Source: Alphaproteobacteria bacterium (lineage in GTDB: Bacteria; Pseudomonadota; Alphaproteobacteria; Rhodobacterales; Rhodobacteraceae). Taken from it: a stretch of DNA of 51,762 nucleotides. Where the stretch lies: contig JAUIIR010000026.1 of assembly GCA_030431485.1 (NCBI GenBank), positions 1 through 51,762 of the forward strand, read 5' to 3'. Both the position numbers and the translations under genes were made by a program. Shown here piece by piece: positions 45,771 to 51,762 of this stretch; position 1 is the stretch's first letter, and the number at the start of each line of letters is the position of its first letter. The notes beneath the pieces were generated by a model that was not told the origin of the DNA, made no database searches, and was given only the letters and a program-made list of their open reading frames with translations.

Positions 45771-45924
45771 CGACCGAGACAGGTCTTCCGACGCCTCTGG
45801 AAGATTTCTGTCGCTTGCGGGATTATCCAGTGGTGAATGCTGCGCGCACCTTGCTGCTGGCCCCTTTGCCTGCAACGGCTGGTCGTTTCCGCAAAGGCGT
45901 AGCAACATGGTTGGAGGACCGAAC

Positions 45925-46743
45925 ATGAATAACGTCGTGAGCCCGGATAGTTATGAAAGACTGGCGATCTCGTCGCATGACAACGGTTTGTACGTCGTCA
46001 AGTTGAACCGCCCCTCCAAGCGCAACGCTTTGGATGTGGCGACCGTTGAGGAGTTGATCCGCTTCTTCAGCGGCGCACGAATGGCGGGCGTGAAAGCAGT
46101 CGTGCTGGCCGGGGAGGGTGACCATTTTTGTGCCGGTTTGGACCTTGTAGAGCACTGGCAAGCTGATCGCAGTCCAGACGAATTCATGCATGTCTGCCTC
46201 CGCTGGCACGAGGCTTTCAACAAGATGGAATATGGCGGCGTCCCGATCATTGCTGCATTGCAAGGCGCGGTTGTTGGTGGCGGGCTGGAGCTTGCCAGCG
46301 CGGCGCATGTGCGTGTGATCGATCCCGGCACATATTTCGCGCTGCCCGAAGGTCAGCGCGGTATCTTCACCGGCGGCGGTGCCACGATACGTGTGTCCGA
46401 TATGATCGGGAAATACCGGATGATCGACATGATCCTGACAGGCCGTGTCTATCAAGGTCAAGAGGCTGTCGATCTCGGGCTGGCACAATATATTGTCGAA
46501 GAAGGCCTCAGTTTCGAAAAAGCGATGGAGATCGCGGACAAAGTTGCCCGCAACCTGCCTCTCACCAACTTTGCGATATGTTCTGCAGTGAGCCACATGA
46601 ATAACATGTCCGGATTGGACGCAGCTTTTGCTGAAGCCTTCGTTGGCGGTATCGTTAATACTCAACCGGATGCCCGGGCCCGTCTGGAAGCATTCGCAAA
46701 CAAGACAGCTGCAAGGGTGAGGCCTAAAAACCCGACGGAGTAG
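45925..46743 (+). CDS. Enoyl-CoA hydratase/isomerase (crotonase)
   Basis: A 272-residue crotonase with [10 protein letters not shown], the oxyanion-hole segment and both usual glutamates: E122 in [12 protein letters not shown] and E142 in ALPEGQRG. The ATG at 45925 is set by GGAGG seven bases upstream; the frame runs upstream to 45685 without protein character. It stands 196 bases after the thiolase, behind a stem-loop, so it may be expressed separately. It could be a specialised hydratase like DmdD. Confidence 0.9.
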   Translation: MNNVVSPDSYERLAISSHDNGLYVVKLNRPSKRNALDVATVEELIRFFSGARMAGVKAVVLAGEGDHFCAGLDLVEHWQADRSPDEFMHVCLRWHEAFNKMEYGGVPIIAALQGAVVGGGLELASAAHVRVIDPGTYFALPEGQRGIFTGGGATIRVSDMIGKYRMIDMILTGRVYQGQEAVDLGLAQYIVEEGLSFEKAMEIADKVARNLPLTNFAICSAVSHMNNMSGLDAAFAEAFVGGIVNTQPDARARLEAFANKTAARVRPKNPTE

Positions 46744-47048
46744 GCGCCTGGTTTGGTCGCGGCGAGACCCAGTTTGGAATTTGCCCGCCAACAGATCGTG
46801 TACCGATAATGAAGTTTATGTTAAGCTAAAGACGGCTATCCGAATCCGCACTCCAGGGCAACAATTCGTAATCAAATCACGCGGACAGGCCCGGAATGCG
46901 TGGAAACGGTAGGCTTCTACCTCAGACATATGCCTGAGCCTCAATGGTCGTGCCCAAGTTTTCGGTCGAAATCGTAGCCAGTTCATCTAATAAGTCTGCT
47001 TAGCGGTTTGCTAGGGCGAATGAGTTGTCGAACATCCCCTATAAGCCA
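46744..47048. other. Convergent intergenic region
   Basis: There is no gene I can support in these 305 bases between the end of the catabolic operon and the end of the beta-propeller gene. The one feature is an imperfect 18-base palindrome, CTCAGACATATGCCTGAG, at 46921-46938. No clear terminator hairpin with a T-tract was found by eye. Confidence 0.5.
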
Positions 47049-48302
47049 TCATTTGACTAACTCGACGGTTGCGTGTGCCAAACGCACAATCAGTGCGCCG
47101 TTCGCAGAACGCGAGGTCTCGTTCCATGCAATCCAAACATCCGCGCCTGACGCTACCATACGCGGAAAGCCTATCGTCCGACCCTTGCGCACTAGGGTCA
47201 GCGCAACTGGTGCGCCGCAGCCATCCGAAGGATTGGCGCGGCACACAAGGACAACCTCACCTGCGGCAGTCCGTTCGACCCAGCTGAAGAGTGCCGAGCC
47301 ATCGGACAGCTGGACCACATCCACTCCGCCGAAGGGCGCGCCAAGGTCAATGCTCATCGGCACACCGAAGTTCGCACCCCGGTCGTCGGAAAACGCCATC
47401 CTGACGGCGGGGGTTTCGTCCGCCGCTGTGAACCACACCAAAGCGACTTGGCTGCCATGGGCGTCAATGGCAGGCCCATTCACCGGACAGCCTGAAATCT
47501 CCCACTCGTCGCCGCTGACCTCGACGGGCTGGGACCAGACACCGTCGACCTGTCGCACCAGAGAGATATCCCTGATCTCAGCTTCTGTCCGATCCCGATA
47601 GGCCAACAGAACTGTCCCGTCGTCCAGCGCGACGGCCGTGGTCTGACAACAGGTGCAGGTGCGTTCGTCGAGCAGGACTTCCTCCGATAGCGCCCCGTCT
47701 GACGAAAGCGTGGTTGAGCGCAGCTGCATTGCATTGCCTTCAGCTTCGGCGCCGCCTTGGCTGTCGACAATGTCGTAGTCTTGCCCGTCAAGCCACATAG
47801 CGGTTATCCCGCCAGACCCGTTGGACACAATCGACATGAAGCCGTGCTGCCGCTCCGATCTGTCCTGATGCGGCACAATCCCCGCGCTCCAAGATGCACC
47901 ACTGTCGCGGGACAGAGAAATAACAGTGTCGTAGGCATAATAGCTGTCACCGCTCATGCGCGACCAACTGGTGACGAGCGTGCCGTCGGGCAGCGCGGCA
48001 ACTGAGGGAAAGTCGGCGTAATTGATAAACAGATCGTCACTTTCCACGACTGCGACCGGTTTCGACCAGTCGGACCCGTCCAGAACTGCTGTCTTTACAG
48101 CGGCGCGCACGGGACCATTCGTCTCGATCCAAGACATCAAAACGCGGCCATCCGGCATCATAGCGAGGGACGGACTTTCCGCGTTCAACGCGGCCGGGGT
48201 GTCGAGCTCCTCAAGGGTCAAGAACACTTGTGCAGCAGCGGACACTCCGGAAAGCGACGATAGTGCTGCGCTGAGGACGCTGAAGATCAAGTAATGCTTC
48301 AT
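47049..48302 (-). CDS. Secreted sialidase-like (BNR repeat) beta-propeller protein with CxCC motif
   Basis: A 417-residue exported protein with a signal peptide to about residue 23 (SGVSAAA). Repeated blades contain Asp-box-like segments (SLSRDSGASW, FSDDRGANF) and a regular W/V pattern. It has an unusual TCTCCQTT motif followed by LLAYRDRTEAEIRDISLVR and GCPVNGPA. True sialidase activity is doubtful, as I do not see the arginine triad clearly. The cysteines could bind a metal, and a copper ATPase lies nearby. The ATG at 48302 gives the signal peptide; an upstream ATG at 48338 would add 12 residues. Confidence 0.75.
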   Translation of the reverse strand: MKHYLIFSVLSAALSSLSGVSAAAQVFLTLEELDTPAALNAESPSLAMMPDGRVLMSWIETNGPVRAAVKTAVLDGSDWSKPVAVVESDDLFINYADFPSVAALPDGTLVTSWSRMSGDSYYAYDTVISLSRDSGASWSAGIVPHQDRSERQHGFMSIVSNGSGGITAMWLDGQDYDIVDSQGGAEAEGNAMQLRSTTLSSDGALSEEVLLDERTCTCCQTTAVALDDGTVLLAYRDRTEAEIRDISLVRQVDGVWSQPVEVSGDEWEISGCPVNGPAIDAHGSQVALVWFTAADETPAVRMAFSDDRGANFGVPMSIDLGAPFGGVDVVQLSDGSALFSWVERTAAGEVVLVCRANPSDGCGAPVALTLVRKGRTIGFPRMVASGADVWIAWNETSRSANGALIVRLAHATVELVK

Positions 48303-48702
48303 CAAGGTGACCTTGTTGTGGGCAAAAAAACGATACATACCGCTGACAATTAATACATTTCACCATTCTCTGGACACACATGGATCGCCAATGGATGGTG
48401 TCAGTTTGATCCTGTGGTCGGTTTCCCTAGCCAAACGATATTACTCTTGGCGTCTCGACGGAAGGCACGGTGTTTAGGTGCGGAAAGTTTCAGTTGCGGA
48501 CACCGCTGTCGGAGTTGTTGGCGCTCTTCGTCTAATTGCTTCTGCAGAGAAGGTGTGAAGTCGAAGGTAACCCGATTTGCATTAAACGGACTGACTAAGC
48601 GATTTCTGGTAATGCTTTGCTTTCGGCTTATCGCTTCACTCCGCCTTGGAAGACCGGGAACATGCCTGTTGACCTGCGGCGTCCATATGCCAGCCTGTTC
48701 AT
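48303..48702. other. Divergent intergenic region
   Basis: About 400 bases between the beta-propeller gene and the membrane-protein gene. A 98-codon Cys/Arg-rich frame at 48414-48710 has no ribosome-binding site or recognisable family. A TTGACC at 48669-48674 could be part of a promoter for the downstream gene, but no good -10 partner is obvious. I see no repeat or RNA structure that I can support. Confidence 0.45.
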
Positions 48703-49347
48703 ATGGATAGGTATTTTTCTGTCAGCATGCCGGCAGCTCAGTTTGTGAGAAATGTCCTGCTGTTTAGTTTCGCTTCATTACTGCCGGTTTTGATGCTCTA
48801 CATCTTGCTGGCCCCCGGCTTTGCTCCGGCTCTCGCGGCCGGCGGACCGGCGCTTATGCGTTTTTTGCGCCAGGTCGCGACAAATGGTTTGCCAGTGGTT
48901 TTTGCGGTAAACTATGTCAGTTTCTACCTTTTTGCCATAACGAAGCATGCAAAAGCCGGCCCAGGTGACACGGCGTCTCTCGTGCTCGCAGACGTTGTAC
49001 TCAGGGCCCTCCTCTTTCCAGGCCTCCACGCGCTTGTCTACTTTCTATCTGCCGACTGGTTCGGGTCATTCGGCGGCAATCGTTCAACGGCCTTGGCGGT
49101 CGTGTCCCCGACGCTTGCGCGTTCGGCGTTTTTCGAGAACATCTCCGGCGTATACCTTTACGCAACCATGATCAGCGCGTTGCCGCTATATTGTTCGGCT
49201 ATCAGGCGGTCGGAAACTCTCAGACCGATTGTTCATCGTTTCCCCATGAAAACGGGCGTGATGTTGCTTGCTTTGTCTGCATTTGCCTCATCGGTCGGGC
49301 TTATTACGATTGGTGCACAAGCAATCACATTTCTTCAGGCAAGGTGA
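48703..49347 (+). CDS. Polytopic membrane protein of unknown function
   Basis: A 214-residue hydrophobic protein with about five membrane helices (near 16-40, 62-80, 92-118, 148-165 and 182-208). I do not recognise the family. It has no strong ribosome-binding site at 48703; an ATG at 48727 is an alternative that keeps all helices. It converges on the amino-acid permease gene with a 6-base gap. Confidence 0.6.
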   Translation: MDRYFSVSMPAAQFVRNVLLFSFASLLPVLMLYILLAPGFAPALAAGGPALMRFLRQVATNGLPVVFAVNYVSFYLFAITKHAKAGPGDTASLVLADVVLRALLFPGLHALVYFLSADWFGSFGGNRSTALAVVSPTLARSAFFENISGVYLYATMISALPLYCSAIRRSETLRPIVHRFPMKTGVMLLALSAFASSVGLITIGAQAITFLQAR

Positions 49348-49353
49348 TTGTTG

Positions 49354-50682
49354 CTAATCACCGTGGGCATGGGCGGCTTGCGGTGCCACCCATCGCGACA
49401 AGTATAAACGCTCGAATGCGAACACTGCGATCATCCCGACAGCGGCGTAGAGAACGATCATCGGGTCACTTTGAAGCTTCATCACGGCGAAGGCTGCCAA
49501 TACGATTGCATCGAGCGACAGGGCAGTCAGAAGCACAATGCCGGAGGCGCCGAGATCTGTTCGACGAAAGCGGAACACACCCCAATGTATGATCATGTCC
49601 ATAACAAGGTAGAAGAATGCCCCGAGGGATGCAATCCGGCCCAGATCGAAAAGCACGGCCAGCGTTGATGCGATAACAACGGTATAGACCAGTGTGTGGC
49701 GTTGGATTGGGCCGGACATACCGAAGTGGTTGTGTGGGATCATTTCCATGTCGGTCAGCATTGCCAGCATACGCGACACTGCGAAGACGCTGGCCAGAAC
49801 GCCAGACGCGGTTGCGACGGCAGCCAAGATCACCGTCAGTATGAAGCCGGTTTGTCCTAGGGCGGGTTGCGCCGCTTGTGCCAGCGAATAGTCACGCGCG
49901 GAGATGATCTCCTCGATCGTCAGGCTCGAACCAACCCCGAAGGCGACCAAAAGGTAGACGACGACGCAGATCCCGATCGAGAACATTATCGCTCGTCCAA
50001 CGTTGCGGTTTGGTTCGGTGACCTCGGCTCCGCTGTTGGTGATCGTCGTGAACCCCTTGAACGCGAGGATGGCCAACGCCGTGGATGCTATGAACCCGGT
50101 AATCCCGTAGGATTGAGACGTCTCGGTGGCGGCGGCGAATGCAAAACCACTGGACCAAAGGGCAGCGATGCCGAACAGAGCTATGCCTCCGATCTTAATC
50201 GCTGCCATAATCAGCGAGAACAGTCCAACCGAGCGATTTCCGGCGATGTTCACCAAAAAAGCGAACACAATCACGGCTACCGCCAGGACAGGTACCAGAG
50301 GTCCACCTTCGATATCGAAAGGGCGCAAGACATACGTGGCAAAGGTTCGGGCGACGAGGCTCTCCGCAATCACCATGCTGAGCGCCATCAGCAACGCGGC
50401 ACCTGCTGCGATTGCACCTGGGCCGTAACACTTTTGCAGGATCATTGCGATGCCACCGGAGGACGGCCACTTGTTCGACATTCTTATGTAGCTATAGGCA
50501 CTGAAGCTCGTGACAACTGCACCTGCGATGAAGGCAAGCGGAAAGTTCGGCCCGGCAAGTTGCGCAATCTGCCCTGTCAGCGCGAAAATTCCCGCGCCGA
50601 TCATTACGCCAGTCCCCATCGCAATGGCTCCGCCGAGACTGATGGAGCCTTCGCGATACATCTCTTTGTCGCCCTGCATCAA
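49354..50682 (-). CDS. APC-superfamily amino-acid permease
   Basis: A 442-residue transporter with about 12 membrane helices. The first helix carries MGTGVMIGAGIFALTGQ, the glycine-rich unwound segment typical of APC transporters, and helix 6 has FKGFTTITNSGAEVTEPNRN. The substrate is probably an amino acid or amine, not deducible further. AAAGGA precedes the ATG; a second Met directly follows the first. It lies 45 bases downstream of the copper ATPase on the same strand and may be co-transcribed. Confidence 0.9.
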   Translation of the reverse strand: MMQGDKEMYREGSISLGGAIAMGTGVMIGAGIFALTGQIAQLAGPNFPLAFIAGAVVTSFSAYSYIRMSNKWPSSGGIAMILQKCYGPGAIAAGAALLMALSMVIAESLVARTFATYVLRPFDIEGGPLVPVLAVAVIVFAFLVNIAGNRSVGLFSLIMAAIKIGGIALFGIAALWSSGFAFAAATETSQSYGITGFIASTALAILAFKGFTTITNSGAEVTEPNRNVGRAIMFSIGICVVVYLLVAFGVGSSLTIEEIISARDYSLAQAAQPALGQTGFILTVILAAVATASGVLASVFAVSRMLAMLTDMEMIPHNHFGMSGPIQRHTLVYTVVIASTLAVLFDLGRIASLGAFFYLVMDMIIHWGVFRFRRTDLGASGIVLLTALSLDAIVLAAFAVMKLQSDPMIVLYAAVGMIAVFAFERLYLSRWVAPQAAHAHGD

Positions 50683-50727
50683 ATGATCCTTTTTACTTTT
50701 CCTTCGGAAAATACTGTTTCATTGACC

Positions 50728-51762
50728 CTAGATTCGAACGCTGCGAAGGCGCAGCGAATTGAGCACCACTGAGATCGATGAGGCGCTCATTGCAAAAGCG
50801 GCAAACATCGGACTGATCAAAATACCGAAGAAGGGAAACAGAACTCCGGCCGCGACGGGGACGCCAGAAGCATTGTAGATCAGCGCGAAAAACAGGTTTT
50901 GACGAATATTGCGCATGGTGGCGTGCGCGAGCTTTCTGGCGCGAACGATGCCATCAAGGTTGCCCCTTACCAGAGTGATGCCCGCGCTTTCGATGGCTAC
51001 GTCTGCGCCAGTGCCCATGGCAATGCCGACGTCAGCCTGAGCCAAGGCCGGAGCGTCGTTGACGCCGTCGCCAGCCATTGCGACCTTACGGCCTTCTTGT
51101 TGCAACTCCTCGATGATCCGCGCCTTGTCCTCGGGCAGCACATCTGCCCGGATCTCGTCGATGCCAAGCCTCGCGCCAATCGCCTTTGCGGTACGTTCGT
51201 TGTCGCCAGTGGCCATGATTACCCGGAAACCGAGTGTTTTCAGCGCCTTGATTGCAGCAGGCGTAGCTTCTTTTATCGGATCAGCAACAGCGACAAGCCC
51301 GGCGATCTGGCTGTCCAGCACTACAAACATCACCGTCTCGCCGTCGTCTCTCCGGTCATTGGCCTTGAGGGTCAAATCGCCAGCCTCAAGGCCCAGGTCG
51401 CGGATCATTGCCAGATTGCCGAGGGCGACCGTCTTGCCATCGACGACGCCCTTGACGCCTTTGCCGGTTACGGCCTCGAAATCCTCGGCATTGGCCATCT
51501 TTACACCGCGCTCCTCGGCACCTTGGACAATGGCTTCCGCAAGCGGGTGTTCTGATCCGCGCTCCAGAGATGCGGCAAGGCGCAGCACGTCTGCCTCATC
51601 GTATCCGGTCTCAGGAAGGACGGCCACAAGGCGCGGTTTGCCTTCGGTCAGCGTACCTGTCTTGTCGACGATCAGCGTGTCGACCTTCTCAAACCGCTCC
51701 AGCGCCTCGGCGTTCTTGATCAGCACCCCGGCCTGAGCGCCCCGCCCGGTCGCCGTCATGAT
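50728..51762 (-). CDS. copA: Copper-transporting P1B-type ATPase, C-terminal part (runs off the window)
   Basis: Partial gene: 344 codons are visible, in frame to the last base, so the N-terminal metal-binding domains and first membrane helices lie beyond 51762. The phosphorylation motif [12 protein letters not shown], the HP motif [21 protein letters not shown]-like hinge and [16 protein letters not shown] are all present. The last helices carry the Cu(I)-type residues YN and M..SS ([24 protein letters not shown]). It would export Cu(I) from the cytosol. Confidence 0.93.
   Translation of the reverse strand: MMTATGRGAQAGVLIKNAEALERFEKVDTLIVDKTGTLTEGKPRLVAVLPETGYDEADVLRLAASLERGSEHPLAEAIVQGAEERGVKMANAEDFEAVTGKGVKGVVDGKTVALGNLAMIRDLGLEAGDLTLKANDRRDDGETVMFVVLDSQIAGLVAVADPIKEATPAAIKALKTLGFRVIMATGDNERTAKAIGARLGIDEIRADVLPEDKARIIEELQQEGRKVAMAGDGVNDAPALAQADVGIAMGTGADVAIESAGITLVRGNLDGIVRARKLAHATMRNIRQNLFFALIYNASGVPVAAGVLFPFFGILISPMFAAFAMSASSISVVLNSLRLRSVRI

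Noticed and set aside
34742-46743. A firm DMSP demethylation (dmdBCD) assignment
   Set aside because: The ligase, dehydrogenase and crotonase fit loosely, but there is no dmdA and the operon has thiolase, bifunctional dehydrogenase and PHA genes not needed for that pathway.
48414-48710. A 98-codon Cys/Arg-rich frame
   Set aside because: No ribosome-binding site or family resemblance; treated as intergenic.

Overview
The window looks like a conjugative plasmid (or integrative conjugative element) of an alphaproteobacterium, most likely of the Roseobacter/Rhodobacteraceae group. The reasons are GC-rich coding sequence, a VirB/VirD4 transfer system with a VirD2-type relaxase, and acyl-CoA and LIV-transport genes in the style of marine roseobacters. 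No replication, partition or transposase gene is visible, so plasmid versus chromosome is inference.

Layout. (1) 323-4792, plus strand: mobilisation operon with a DNA-binding accessory protein, VirD2-like relaxase and VirD4 coupling protein. (2) 4793-11078: a visibly AT-richer defence island between the convergent ends of the two transfer operons. It holds a small orphan protein, a type II CBASS (DncV-like CD-NTase, Cap2 E1-E2 fusion, Cap3 JAMM protease, and a divergently transcribed two-TM plus beta-domain effector), and beside it a Panoptes-type pair: a minimal CRISPR-polymerase-like cyclase (mCpol/OptS) and a second two-TM beta effector (OptE). (3) 11079-22347, minus strand: a compact virB operon (virB1 to virB11), including a lytic transglycosylase that looks like a VirB1 domain inserted into a VirB5-like protein. 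(4) 22480-23539: small TrbM-like, hypothetical and XRE-regulator genes. (5) 23740-26453, minus strand: hybrid histidine kinase plus OmpR-family response regulator. (6) 26639-46743, plus strand: a long catabolic operon with acyl-CoA ligase, LIV-type ABC transporter, ETF beta and alpha, acyl-CoA dehydrogenase, ETF-quinone oxidoreductase, PhaJ-like hydratase, PHA synthase, hydroxyacyl-CoA dehydrogenase/enoyl-CoA hydratase, a second acyl-CoA ligase, thiolase and a crotonase. (7) 47049-51762: secreted beta-propeller protein, membrane protein, amino-acid permease, and the C-terminal part of a copper P-type ATPase running off the window.

How the parts fit. The transfer genes move the element and the island protects the host or excludes phages. 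The proposed logic of the island is two-layered. CBASS makes a cyclic nucleotide on infection to switch a membrane effector on. The mCpol partner is expected to make a nucleotide constantly that keeps a similar effector off, so that a phage sponge that disarms CBASS would release it. The catabolic operon should import an unidentified carboxylate, activate it to a CoA thioester, oxidise it through a full beta-oxidation cycle feeding electrons to quinone, and be able to divert (R)-3-hydroxyacyl-CoA into polyhydroxyalkanoate; the divergent two-component system is the probable regulator.

The most interesting items are the CBASS/Panoptes neighbourhood with its two related effectors, and the VirB5-transglycosylase-VirB5 chimera.
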